The notes under the pieces are model-generated. The model was given only the letters and a program-made list of their open reading frames with translations, searched no databases and was not told the origin of the DNA. DNA of 64,000 nt. Source: Sphingosinicella microcystinivorans (GTDB lineage: Bacteria; Pseudomonadota; Alphaproteobacteria; Sphingomonadales; Sphingomonadaceae). Positions within the stretch are counted from its first letter, which is position 1; the number at the start of each line of letters is the position of its first letter. The stretch is from positions 372,001-436,000 of the forward strand of contig NZ_RBWX01000009.1 in NCBI RefSeq assembly GCF_003634215.1. Reading direction: 5' to 3'. Below, piece after piece: positions 54,013 to 62,575 of the stretch. The position numbers and the translations under genes were made by a program.

Positions 54013-54658
54013 GGCCGCCGCACTCTCGCTGCTCGCCGCAACCGCCGCATGCGCGGCGCCTTACGAGCGGCCGATGGCGGAATTCGCACCTTCGCACGCC
54101 CCGATCCCCACCGCACCCGTGCAAGCAACGGGCGCCATCTACCAGGCCGGCCGCTTCGCGAGCCTTGTCGAAGACAACCGCGCCCGCCGCGTCGGCGATG
54201 TTCTGACGATCGTGCTGGTCGAGAAGACGCAGGCCGCGAAATCGGTCTCGAGCGCCAGCTCCCGCAAGAGTGATATGTCGCTCACGCTCCCTGACGCAAA
54301 GCCCTTCTCGTGGGTGCCGGACGGGCTGCTTTCGGGCGGCAGCGGTCAGAACTTTGCAGGTCAAGGATCGGCCGCGCAGTCGAACCAGCTGACCGGCGAG
54401 ATGACCGTCACGGTCGCGCAGGTCTATACGAACGGCACGATGCTCGTGCGCGGGCAGAAGCTCATCAAGCTCAATCGCGGCGAGGAGTATCTGCAGATCT
54501 CCGGCATCGTGCGCCCGCAGGACGTGACGCCGGAGAACCGCGTCGCCTCCACCCGCGTCGCCGACGCACGCATTGCCTATTCCGGCACCGGCGAACTCGC
54601 ACAGCAGACCCGCATGGGATGGCTGCAGCGCTTCTTCACCGCAATTACACCCTTCTAG
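53993..54658 (+). CDS. flgH: Flagellar L-ring protein FlgH
   Basis: A 221-residue outer membrane lipoprotein with signal peptide and a Cys at about residue 20 in ATAACAAP; the -3 residue is Thr, so the lipobox is not ideal. The family core is [25 protein letters not shown], then [34 protein letters not shown] and [17 protein letters not shown]. It forms the L ring. Confidence 0.94.
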   Translation: MSRRTFKAAALSLLAATAACAAPYERPMAEFAPSHAPIPTAPVQATGAIYQAGRFASLVEDNRARRVGDVLTIVLVEKTQAAKSVSSASSRKSDMSLTLPDAKPFSWVPDGLLSGGSGQNFAGQGSAAQSNQLTGEMTVTVAQVYTNGTMLVRGQKLIKLNRGEEYLQISGIVRPQDVTPENRVASTRVADARIAYSGTGELAQQTRMGWLQRFFTAITPF

Positions 54659-54674
54659 GTCCAAAGGACTCGCC

Positions 54675-55775
54675 ATGCGCCTTCGCCGCTTCCTCATCGC
54701 TCTCGTTCTCGCCTGCGGGTTCGCCGCTCCGGCGTCGGCGGAGCGCGTCAAGGATCTCGGCGATTTCGCCGGCATCCGTTCGAACCAGCTCGTCGGCTAC
54801 GGCATCGTCGTCGGCCTCAACGGCACGGGCGACGACAATCTCGAATACACGATCCAGAGTATGCGCAGCGCCATCGCGCGCTTCGGGGTCGTCATCCCGC
54901 CGGGGGTGAAGGCCAGCCTCAAGAACGCCGCCGCCGTGATGGTGACGGCGGATCTGCCGCCCTTCGCCAAGCCTGGCCAGAAGATCGACGTGACCGTCTC
55001 GGCGATCGGCAAGGCGAAGTCGCTTCGCGGCGGCAATCTACTGCTCACGCCGCTCGTCGGTGCGGACGGCGAGGTCTATGCGATGTCGCAAGGTAGCCTT
55101 GCCGTCGGCGGCCTCGGCGTTGAGGGTCAGGACGGATCGAAGGTGACGGTCAACGTCCCCTCCACCGGTCGTATCCCGCAGGGCGCTTCGGTCGAACGCA
55201 TGGTCGACACGCCGTTCGCCACGTCGCCGAGCCTGGTGCTCAATCTCCGCGAAGCGGATTTCACGACGACGCAGCGCGTTGCCGACGCCATCAACAAAAC
55301 GCTCGGCGGCGGCACCGCCTCGCCCATCGATGCGGTCTCCATTGAGGTCACCGCGCCGATGCAGGCGGACCAGCGCATCAGCCTCGTCTCGATCATCGAG
55401 AACATCGAAGTCCAACCCGCCGCCCCTGCCGCGCGCGTGGTCGTAAATTCACGCACCGGCACGGTGGTGATCGGCGCAAACGTCCGCGTCTCGCCCGCCG
55501 CCGTCAGCCATGGCAGCATGGTCGTGAAGGTGACGGAGAACCCGCAGGTGAGTCAGCCCGGCCCCTTCTCGCGCGGTCAGACGGCGGTTACGCCCGACAG
55601 CGGCATCGAGGTCGAACAGGGCGGCGCGCACATGTTCCTGTTCAATCCGGGCGTCGCACTCGACGACATCGTGAACTCGGTGAACGCGCTCGGCGCCACC
55701 CCGTCAGACCTCGTCGCCATCCTGGAGGCCTTGAAGCAGGCAGGCGCGCTCAAGGCGGAGCTCATTGTGATATGA
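54675..55775 (+). CDS. flgI: Flagellar P-ring protein FlgI
   Basis: A 366-residue periplasmic ring protein with a cleavable signal (ending APASAE), then [30 protein letters not shown], the family signature. The C-terminus ends [30 protein letters not shown], also typical. ATG 54675 gives the proper signal peptide; the longer frame is a shadow of flgH. It overlaps flgJ by 4 bases. Confidence 0.96.
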   Translation: MRLRRFLIALVLACGFAAPASAERVKDLGDFAGIRSNQLVGYGIVVGLNGTGDDNLEYTIQSMRSAIARFGVVIPPGVKASLKNAAAVMVTADLPPFAKPGQKIDVTVSAIGKAKSLRGGNLLLTPLVGADGEVYAMSQGSLAVGGLGVEGQDGSKVTVNVPSTGRIPQGASVERMVDTPFATSPSLVLNLREADFTTTQRVADAINKTLGGGTASPIDAVSIEVTAPMQADQRISLVSIIENIEVQPAAPAARVVVNSRTGTVVIGANVRVSPAAVSHGSMVVKVTENPQVSQPGPFSRGQTAVTPDSGIEVEQGGAHMFLFNPGVALDDIVNSVNALGATPSDLVAILEALKQAGALKAELIVI

Positions 55776-56098
55776 CGACGATCAGCGGCCTTCAGAACGG
55801 CGGAACCGCGGCTGTAGACAGCAGCCGCAAGAACACCGATGCCAACATGGACAAGGCCGCGCAGCAGTTCGAGGCCGTGTTCGTGAACCTGATGCTGAAG
55901 CAGGCGCGGCAGGCCGTGCCCGATGGCGGTCTTTTCCAGAGCGATGCGCTTAAGACGTTCCGCGAAATGCAGGACCGCGAACTTGCGGGAACCCTCGCGA
56001 AGCACAGCCCCCTGGGCATCGCCGAAGCGCTGAAGGACTTTCTCGCGCGCGGCCAGGAAAAGTCTGCGCCGGCGACCAATGAAGGCGAAGCGAAATGA
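55772..56098 (+). CDS. flgJ: Rod-binding protein FlgJ, N-terminal domain only
   Basis: A 108-residue protein equal to the rod-cap half of Flg[49 protein letters not shown]. The muramidase domain of enterobacterial FlgJ is absent; the separate transglycosylase at 45620-46420 probably supplies it. It overlaps flgI and flgK by 4 bases each. Confidence 0.92.
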   Translation: MTTISGLQNGGTAAVDSSRKNTDANMDKAAQQFEAVFVNLMLKQARQAVPDGGLFQSDALKTFREMQDRELAGTLAKHSPLGIAEALKDFLARGQEKSAPATNEGEAK

Positions 56099-57984
56099 GC
56101 GATCTCCTCAGCCTCGGCGCATCCGGCGTCCGCGCCTATCAGACTGCGCTCGATATCGTGGGCGAGAACATCGCCAACGCGAACGTGCCCGGCTACGCGC
56201 GGCGCAACGCCGTCGTTACGGAGAACCCTTCGGCCGGCGGCGGCTTCCCGCTGGTCCGGCAGACCGCTGCAGGAAGCGGCGTCAACGTCAGCGGTGTCGC
56301 ACGCGCCTATGATGCCTTCCTCACAGGCGATGCACGCACCGCCTCGGGCGATTATGCCCGTGCCCAAACGCGGCAATACTGGCTGAGCGAGATCCAGTCG
56401 TTCCTCAACACCGATACACAGGGCCTCTCCGGCAGGCTGACGTCGTTCTATAATGCCGCGCAGGACATCGCCACGGACCCCACGTCGCTCTCCGCTCGCG
56501 ATGCCTTCCTGTCGGCCGCAGGCGAAGTCGCCGCGCAGTTCCGCGGCCTCGCGCAATCGTTCGATGCAACGCGCGCCGGCATCAAGCAGGATGTCGATCA
56601 GACCGTCGATCGCATCAACGATCTCACCAGCGCGCTTTCAACCCTGAACGGCACCATCCGGCGCACGGCGGGCGGTACATCCGCCTCCGCAAGTCTCGAA
56701 GACGAGCGTGACCGTCTGCTGAACGAACTGTCGTCGCTCACCAAGATCGATGTCACCACCCGCGCCGACGGCACGGTCGATGTTCGCCTCGACAATTCGA
56801 ACGGGCCCATGCTGCTCGATCAGATGGGCCCGAAGCTTCTCGGCGCCCAAGAGGCGAACGGCAAGATCCGCCTGACACTCGATCCCTTTGGCAACAGCGG
56901 CACGATTCCGGTTCCGGGCAGCGGCGTGCTTGCCGGCCTTTCGGATGCCTACACGCAGAACAGCAACAGCACGGCGGCGATCGATACGCTTGCCCAGCAG
57001 TTCGTCACCAGCGTCAATGCCGCACATCGGCAGGGCGTCGATCTAAACGGTGTCGGAGGCGGGGACCTGTTCGCTGCCAGTTCGCTCGCGGCGACACCGT
57101 CGCGGACCAATACCGGGCAAGCGACGCTCGATATGCAGGTGACTGACGAATCGCTCGTTTTCGCCGGGGGCTACGAGCTCTGGTATGATGGCGGCACCAG
57201 CCAGTGGACACTTTCGCGGACCGATGGCAGCGCAACGGTTACCGGCAGCGGCACGCTCGATCTCGATGGCATCCACCTCGAACTCGGCGGTGCGCCAAAA
57301 GGCGGCGACTGGTTCCAGATCGAGGGCGTTTCGGGCGCCGCGGGTATGCGCGTTCTCATCGAGAATGGCGCAGAGGTTGCAGCGGCAGCGCCGTGGGCAG
57401 CCGACATTTCCGCAGGAAACCAGGGCACGGGCACCGTCTCCGTGCGCAGCAATCCGGCCGCCGCCACGATCCCCGCACCGGTGCCGACGAGTTTCACGGT
57501 TCGCATGGGCGCGGGCAGCACCTATGAAATCATCGACACGGCCGACACCGGCGTTCCGCCCACTGTGCTTGCGAGCGGCGCCTATGTGCCAGGCGCGTGG
57601 ATTCCCGTGAACGGCTTCGACGTGCAGCTTTCAGGCACCATTGCAGAAGGCGACAGCTTCGTCGTCGCACCGACGGCGGCAGGCATGGCGGACAACGCCA
57701 ACATGCTGCGCATGGTCGATACAAGGCTCGGCAATCCGGGCTTCGAGGGCCGCTTCTCGCGCGAGGTGACGCGCGTTGCGACGAACCTCAACGATACGAA
57801 AGCACTCGCGTCGGCAACGCTCGCCGTGCGCGACAAGGCGCTGGAAGCGCGCGACGCGGCATCCGGCGTCAATCTCGACGAGGAAGCCGCCGATCTCATC
57901 CGTTTCCAGCAGGCCTATCAAGCCTCTGCGAAGATCATCGCGGCAGCCCGCGAGATTTTCCAGACCATTCTCGACATCCGCTAA
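56095..57984 (+). CDS. flgK: Hook-filament junction protein FlgK (HAP1)
   Basis: The 629-residue junction protein starts LSLGASGVRAYQTALDIVGENIANANVPGYARR and ends LDEEAADLIRFQQAYQASAKIIAAAREIFQTILDIR, both conserved in FlgK. The centre is a long variable region with Gly/Thr/Asp-rich beta repeats. It joins the hook to the filament with FlgL and is a FlgN client. Confidence 0.95.
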   Translation: MSDLLSLGASGVRAYQTALDIVGENIANANVPGYARRNAVVTENPSAGGGFPLVRQTAAGSGVNVSGVARAYDAFLTGDARTASGDYARAQTRQYWLSEIQSFLNTDTQGLSGRLTSFYNAAQDIATDPTSLSARDAFLSAAGEVAAQFRGLAQSFDATRAGIKQDVDQTVDRINDLTSALSTLNGTIRRTAGGTSASASLEDERDRLLNELSSLTKIDVTTRADGTVDVRLDNSNGPMLLDQMGPKLLGAQEANGKIRLTLDPFGNSGTIPVPGSGVLAGLSDAYTQNSNSTAAIDTLAQQFVTSVNAAHRQGVDLNGVGGGDLFAASSLAATPSRTNTGQATLDMQVTDESLVFAGGYELWYDGGTSQWTLSRTDGSATVTGSGTLDLDGIHLELGGAPKGGDWFQIEGVSGAAGMRVLIENGAEVAAAAPWAADISAGNQGTGTVSVRSNPAAATIPAPVPTSFTVRMGAGSTYEIIDTADTGVPPTVLASGAYVPGAWIPVNGFDVQLSGTIAEGDSFVVAPTAAGMADNANMLRMVDTRLGNPGFEGRFSREVTRVATNLNDTKALASATLAVRDKALEARDAASGVNLDEEAADLIRFQQAYQASAKIIAAAREIFQTILDIR

Positions 57985-58005
57985 GTATCCCCGAGGAACC
58001 GCAAC

Positions 58006-58926
58006 ATGCGCGTCGGCACATTCCAGTCCTTCCAGTCGCAGATGAGCCGCATGGGCTCGCTGCAATCGACCCTCGCACAGCTTGAGGCGCAGATTGCATC
58101 GGGGAAACGCATCCTCGATCCTTCGGATGATCCGCTTGGGTCTAGCCGCGTCGCGGACCTTCAGCGCAGCATCGACAACAACCAGCAATTCATTCGCAAC
58201 ATGGATGCGATCACCACGCAGCTTTCGTTTGCAGACAGCGCCGTGGACGCCATGTCGAACCAGATGGTGCGCGCGAAGGAACTTGCCGTGCAGGCCGCGA
58301 ACGGCACGCTGACCGACGCCGACCGAAAGGTGATCAGCACCGAGCTCGGACAGATCATCGATCAGATGCTGTCGCTTTCAAACAGCCGTGATGCGGCCGG
58401 CAATTATCTGTTTTCGGGCGCCTCCGTCGGCACGGCGCCTTTCGCGCGCGATGCGGCCGGAGCCATCGTTTGGCAGGGCAGCGGCGAGGCGCCGAAGGTG
58501 CCCATCAGCGCTGACGTTGCCGTCTCGACAGGTGCGAACGGTCTTTCGATGCTTTCGATCGAAACAAGCGGCGGACGCCAGACGATCCTCGCCTCGCTCA
58601 CCGAGTTCAAGGCGCTTCTGGACGACCCCAGCGCCGATGCCGCCACCTTCACCGCCGGCATGGACAAGGCGCTGCGCGATACGACCGCAGGCATCGATCG
58701 TCTCGCCGATCAGCGCGCGACCTTTGGTTCGCGCATGGCGCAGGTGGAAACGGAAACCGGCCGTTTGAAGACGCTGGAGACCACGATGACGACCGCGAAG
58801 AGCAATCTTGAAAGCCTCGACGTCGCTGCCGCCATCGTCCAGCTCAAAAGCGCGATGACGCTCCTCGATGCCTCGCAGCAGAGCTTCGCCCAGATCAAGA
58901 AACTCTCACTCTTCAGTTACTTGTAA
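58006..58926 (+). CDS. flgL: Hook-filament junction protein FlgL (HAP3)
   Basis: A 306-residue flagellin-like protein: RVGTFQSFQSQMSRMGSLQSTLAQLEAQIASGKRI at the start, NRDAAGNYLFSG-type motif (SNSRDAAGNYLFSGASVGTAPF) in the middle, and a flagellin-like C-terminal helix with LESLDVAAAIVQLKSAMTLLDASQQSFAQI. It is the last gene of the flg block. About 160 bases follow before motA. Confidence 0.94.
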   Translation: MRVGTFQSFQSQMSRMGSLQSTLAQLEAQIASGKRILDPSDDPLGSSRVADLQRSIDNNQQFIRNMDAITTQLSFADSAVDAMSNQMVRAKELAVQAANGTLTDADRKVISTELGQIIDQMLSLSNSRDAAGNYLFSGASVGTAPFARDAAGAIVWQGSGEAPKVPISADVAVSTGANGLSMLSIETSGGRQTILASLTEFKALLDDPSADAATFTAGMDKALRDTTAGIDRLADQRATFGSRMAQVETETGRLKTLETTMTTAKSNLESLDVAAAIVQLKSAMTLLDASQQSFAQIKKLSLFSYL

Positions 58927-58985
58927 CGTGCGCTGCGTCGCAACAAATCTGGGGTCGAGGAAGCCTTTCTCAACCTTTCGATGTC

Positions 58986-59012
58986 TAAATGACCGTGAAT
59001 TGAGGTCGTTAA
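58986..59012 (+). promoter_or_regulatory. Sigma28-type promoter of motAB
   Basis: TAAA (58986-58989), 15 bases, then GTCGTTAA (59005-59012), which matches GCCGATAA at 6 of 8 positions. Transcription would start near 59019, about 71 bases before the motA ATG. Confidence 0.75.
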
Positions 59013-59089
59013 GCAAGATAGGCAGACGGCGTCGCGAGGATCCGGGCGAGGATCCTGCGGTGCCGCCAGGCAATGGAGTTGTGCGTTAG

Positions 59090-59953
59090 ATGTTCGCTGC
59101 GATCGGCCTCATTGTCCTTTTCGCGATGGTTTTCGGTGGTTTCGCGATCACTGGCGGCAATCTCGAGCCGGTCATGCACGCAATTCCGCACGAGATGCTC
59201 ATCATCGGCGGCGCGGCGGCAGGCTCGCTCCTGCTCGGAAACAGCTTCGGCATTCTGAAGCAGGTCGGCGGCGGCATCGGCAAGATTTTCAAGGGCACGA
59301 CCTACAACAGGAAAGATTATCTCGATACGATCTTCCTCGCGTCCAAGCTGATGAAGACCATGAAGACCGATGGCCCGGTCGCCATGGAAGCGCACATCGA
59401 GGATCCGAAATCGAGCAGCATCTTCGCGGATTATCCGAAGCTGTTGAAAGACCATTTCCTCATCGACTTCATGGCCGACGCGATCCGTCTCGTCGTCGTC
59501 TCGTCCGGCACGCTCAATGTGCATGCCGTCGAAGAGATCATGGACAATGCGCTCAAGACACACCACCACACCGCCATGAAGCCGGTGAAGGTGCTGCAAT
59601 CCACCGGTGACGCCCTCCCCGCGCTTGGCATCGTCGCGGCTGTGCTCGGCGTCGTGAAGACCATGGGCTCGATCGACCAGCCGCCCGCCGTTCTCGGCGG
59701 CATGATCGGCTCGGCGCTCGTCGGCACCTTCCTCGGCGTGCTGCTCGCCTACGGCATCGTCTCGCCGATGGCGAACCGGCTGGAGCAGATCCTGGAGGAA
59801 GACGGCGAAATCTACCACGTCGCCAAGGCGATCATCATCTCCTCGCTGCACGGCAATGCGCCCGCGATGGTCATCGAGGCCGCGCGCACCAGCATCAGCA
59901 GCAAGAACCAGCCGGGCTTCGCCGAGGTGTTTGACGGGCTTCGCGGCCGATGA
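59090..59953 (+). CDS. motA: Flagellar stator protein MotA
   Basis: The 287-residue stator subunit has four membrane helices: two near the N-terminus and two near 175-225 (LQSTGDALPALGIVAAVLGVVKTMGSIDQPPAVLGGMIGSALVGTFLGVLLAYGIV region). A cytoplasmic loop between them holds charged residues for FliG contact. GGAG lies 11 bases before the ATG, a wide spacing. It overlaps motB by 4 bases. Confidence 0.95.
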   Translation: MFAAIGLIVLFAMVFGGFAITGGNLEPVMHAIPHEMLIIGGAAAGSLLLGNSFGILKQVGGGIGKIFKGTTYNRKDYLDTIFLASKLMKTMKTDGPVAMEAHIEDPKSSSIFADYPKLLKDHFLIDFMADAIRLVVVSSGTLNVHAVEEIMDNALKTHHHTAMKPVKVLQSTGDALPALGIVAAVLGVVKTMGSIDQPPAVLGGMIGSALVGTFLGVLLAYGIVSPMANRLEQILEEDGEIYHVAKAIIISSLHGNAPAMVIEAARTSISSKNQPGFAEVFDGLRGR

Positions 59954-60897
59954 GCGCAGAACCGATCAAACCGCTCGTCGCCGAAGCGGAAGTCCCGCCG
60001 CCGATCATCATCAAGAAGATCACCATCGAAGGCCACGGCGGCCACCACGGCGGCGCATGGAAGGTGGCCTATGCCGACTTCGTGACCGCGATGATGGCGT
60101 TCTTCCTGCTGCTGTGGATCGTCGGCGCAACCAACGAAGATCAGCGCAAGGGCATCGCCGACTATTTCTCGCCCACGCTCGTCCAGCACACCAAGGCGGG
60201 CGGTTCCAACGGCGTGATGGGCGGCCGCGCCATGCTCGCGCCCGATGGAAATGCGCCGAACGCCGTACCGAAGGGCTCCCAGCGCCTGATGCCCGTCACC
60301 AGCTTTTCGCGCGTGACGCCGCCGACGCCCGAGGAACGCGCAGCGGCGGACCAGTTGCAGAAGGAAGACGTGAAACGCTTCGAGGCCGCTGCCGAAGCGC
60401 TCGAAAAGCGCATGGCAAGCGACAAGAACCTCGCGCAGCTGCGTGACCAGCTCCGGCTGTCGGTAACGCAGGAGGGCCTCCGCATCGATATCCTCGACGA
60501 GGCTGACTTCTCAATGTTCGCCGTCGGTACCAACCGGCTTTCGCCGCAGGCCGCCGATCTCGTGCGCGCCGTCGCCACGGCCGTACAGACGATGCCGAAT
60601 CCGATCGCCATGCGCGGCCACACTGACAGCCTGCCCTATGCCGGCGGCTCGCTCGGCGGACCTTCGGGCGGCATGAACAACTGGGTGCTTTCCGCGCAGC
60701 GCGCCGAAGCGACGCGCGCCGCGCTCGCCGCCGCCGGTGTCGACCCGACGCGCTTCTCGCGCCTTGAAGGCGTCGCCGACCGCGAGCCCTTCAACAAGGC
60801 GAACCCCTACGATCCGCGCAACCGGCGCATCAGCGTCACGCTGCTCTATCGCACACCCGCGGGCCCGGGGACCGCGGCCCAGCCTGCCGCCGAATAA
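59950..60897 (+). CDS. motB: Flagellar stator protein MotB
   Basis: A 315-residue protein with one membrane helix carrying the proton-binding Asp in WKVAYADFVTAMMAFFLLLWIVGA, a plug and linker region, and a C-terminal OmpA-like peptidoglycan-binding domain (MRGHTDSLPYAGG; NNWVLSAQRAEATRAALAAAGVDPTR; NRRISVTLLY). The Asp-containing helix indicates a proton rather than sodium stator, though this is not decisive. Confidence 0.95.
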   Translation: MSAEPIKPLVAEAEVPPPIIIKKITIEGHGGHHGGAWKVAYADFVTAMMAFFLLLWIVGATNEDQRKGIADYFSPTLVQHTKAGGSNGVMGGRAMLAPDGNAPNAVPKGSQRLMPVTSFSRVTPPTPEERAAADQLQKEDVKRFEAAAEALEKRMASDKNLAQLRDQLRLSVTQEGLRIDILDEADFSMFAVGTNRLSPQAADLVRAVATAVQTMPNPIAMRGHTDSLPYAGGSLGGPSGGMNNWVLSAQRAEATRAALAAAGVDPTRFSRLEGVADREPFNKANPYDPRNRRISVTLLYRTPAGPGTAAQPAAE

Positions 60898-60944
60898 GAG
60901 GCCGAAAGCCTTGCGTCCGCGCGCAAAGCGGGCTAGCAGCACAG

Positions 60945-61057
60945 CGTCATCTGGGGAGTAGCCAGCCGTCTGCGGACGGGCCTTCGCGTCAACATACTTG
61001 GTCGAGAGGCCATGGTGCGAGGGGAACGGGACCACCGTTCGGGCGAGACCAATGACG
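60945..61057 (+). ncRNA. Manganese riboswitch (yybP-ykoY type) of the downstream exporter
   Basis: The segment has the conserved elements of the yybP-ykoY aptamer in order: GGGGAGTAGC (60953-60962), GTCAACATACTTGGTC (60988-61003 region) and GGGCGAGACC (61041-61050). The closing helix P1 forms from CGTCAT (60945-60950) and ATGACG (61052-61057). The aptamer class binds Mn2+ and controls metal exporters; here it precedes a TMEM165/GDT1-family gene, the classic pairing. Recognition is from memory of the consensus, not a covariance search. Confidence 0.88.
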
Positions 61058-61071
61058 TCGCTTCCCTGTCC

Positions 61072-61118
61072 GGTCGGGCGGGGGAGGCGATGTCGTTGGA
61101 TTCGCGTACTGCCCGACC
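61072..61118 (+). promoter_or_regulatory. Riboswitch expression platform hairpin next to the SD
   Basis: GGTCGGGC (61072-61079) is perfectly complementary to GCCCGACC (61111-61118). The stem ends 1 base before GGAG, the ribosome binding site of the TTG start at 61131. No U-tract follows, so control is likely at translation rather than termination. Confidence 0.55.
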
Positions 61119-61130
61119 CGGAGATAAACC

Positions 61131-61700
61131 TTGGAAGCCCTGTTCGTTTCGACCGTCGTGGTCGCGCTCGCCGAGATCGGTGACAAGACCCAGCTCCTCG
61201 CCATCGTGCTTGCCGCCCGCTTCAAGCGCCCGATGCCGATCATCGCGGGCATTTTCGCCGCCACGATCGCCAACCATTTCCTCGCGGCGCTCGTCGGCAG
61301 CCAGGTTGCCTCGATCCTTGAAGGCACATGGTTCCGCTATGCCGTCGGCGCCTCGTTCATCGCCATGGCGCTCTGGACGCTGATCCCCGACAAGCTCGAT
61401 GATGTGGAAGACAAGCCCGCCCGCTTCGGCGCGTTCCTCACCACGCTCATCGCCTTTTTCCTCGTCGAGATGGGCGACAAGACGCAGATCGCCACGGTCG
61501 CGCTCGGCGCGCGTTTCGAGAACGTGATCCTGGTGACGATGGGCACGACGCTCGGCATGATGATCGCGAACGTACCCGCGGTGTTCCTTGGCGATGCGCT
61601 CATCCGCCGTGTACCGATGCGCGCCGTTCACATCACCGCCGCGCTGCTGTTCCTCGCGATCGGCCTGTGGGTGGTCGCGCAGACCGCCGGCTGGGTGTGA
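61131..61700 (+). CDS. TMEM165/GDT1 family manganese exporter
   Basis: The 189-residue inner membrane protein has two repeated halves, each with the signature ExGDKTQ: ALAEIGDKTQLLAIVLAARFK near residue 15 and FLVEMGDKTQIATVALGARFE near residue 115. Proteins of this family (UPF0016, MneA in Vibrio) export Mn2+. The TTG start at 61131 follows GGAG at 7 bases and begins directly before the first helix. Expression is probably raised by Mn through the riboswitch. Confidence 0.9.
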   Translation: MEALFVSTVVVALAEIGDKTQLLAIVLAARFKRPMPIIAGIFAATIANHFLAALVGSQVASILEGTWFRYAVGASFIAMALWTLIPDKLDDVEDKPARFGAFLTTLIAFFLVEMGDKTQIATVALGARFENVILVTMGTTLGMMIANVPAVFLGDALIRRVPMRAVHITAALLFLAIGLWVVAQTAGWV

Positions 61701-61761
61701 GGCCCCGCAGCGGCACGGAAGCACTGGACAATCCGTTCCGCAACGCGCATCGCTTCTGCCT

Positions 61762-62421
61762 ATGACCGTTACGCCCAAGGCGCGCGCAACGCGCCGTCTC
61801 ACCCGTGAGGACTGGATCGCAAGCGCGCGCAAGACGCTTGTGGGACGCAGTGTCGACGATGTGAAGGTTGATCGACTGGCAAAGCAGATGCGCGTAACGC
61901 GCGGCAGCTTCTACTGGCACTTCCAGCATCGCAAAGACCTACTGGATGCGCTGCTTACGGACTGGGAAGCCCGCAATTATTTCGAGATTGCCCAGATCCG
62001 TGCGCGCTGGGCGAAGACCGCGCCCGATCTTACCGAGGTCGTGGCGAGTTGGCTGGAAGCGGACCCCGCGTTCCCCTCCTTCGACGTTGCGGTCCGCGCA
62101 TGGGCGCGCAAAAGCACCGATGTGGCCGAAGCGGTGGAGCGTGCCGATACGGCGTGGATCGCGCTGCTTCAGGAACTGTTCGAGAAGAGCGGCTACGACA
62201 CCGACGAAAGCCTTGTCCGCGCGCGCATCACGCACTTCCACCAGATCGGCTATTACGCGCTCGGTTTCCGCGAGCCCAATGCCGAGCGGCTCCGCCTCGT
62301 GCCGCTCTACTACCGCGTACTGACCGGCCGCGAACCCACGGCAAACCTGCTGAAGACGCTCGACCAGCTGGTGAGTGAACAGCCTGCCGCCAAGCGCGCG
62401 GGTCGCAAGGCTGCCGGCTAA
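61762..62421 (+). CDS. TetR/AcrR-family transcriptional regulator
   Basis: A 219-residue regulator. The N-terminal helix-turn-helix is TREDWIASARKTLVGRSVDDVKVDRLAKQMRVTRGSFYWHFQHRKDLLDALL, a clear TetR pattern. The ligand domain is Ala/Arg-rich and ends in a basic tail (AAKRAGRKAAG). ATG 61762 places the HTH at the normal distance from the start. A perfect 13-base palindrome lies 8 bases after its stop, before the sarcosine oxidase genes. Its target and ligand are unknown. Confidence 0.88.
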   Translation: MTVTPKARATRRLTREDWIASARKTLVGRSVDDVKVDRLAKQMRVTRGSFYWHFQHRKDLLDALLTDWEARNYFEIAQIRARWAKTAPDLTEVVASWLEADPAFPSFDVAVRAWARKSTDVAEAVERADTAWIALLQELFEKSGYDTDESLVRARITHFHQIGYYALGFREPNAERLRLVPLYYRVLTGREPTANLLKTLDQLVSEQPAAKRAGRKAAG

Positions 62422-62428
62422 CCCATCG

Positions 62429-62441
62429 CAGTGCAGCACTG
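62429..62441. promoter_or_regulatory. Palindrome CAGTGC-A-GCACTG, candidate operator
   Basis: A perfect inverted repeat of 6 bases around a central A, in the 154-base gap between the TetR gene and soxB. Size and symmetry suit a TetR-type operator. No other copy was noticed in the window. Confidence 0.35.
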
Positions 62442-62575
62442 TATCTTGAGTCCGAGAGCATGAGCTTTCGGAGATGGCGTTCATTTGCTTTTCGTATGTT
62501 TCGCGTATTGATTCCAAACAGAAGTGTATGTAACTCTCGCGCCAGGATGAGAAGCAGGCGGGGAGCAACGGGCAG

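Noticed and set aside
57366-57381. Sigma54-like TGGCGC-AGAGG-TTGCA on the plus strand within flgK
   Set aside because: It lies about 625 bases before flgL in a tightly coupled operon and has G in place of A; likely chance.
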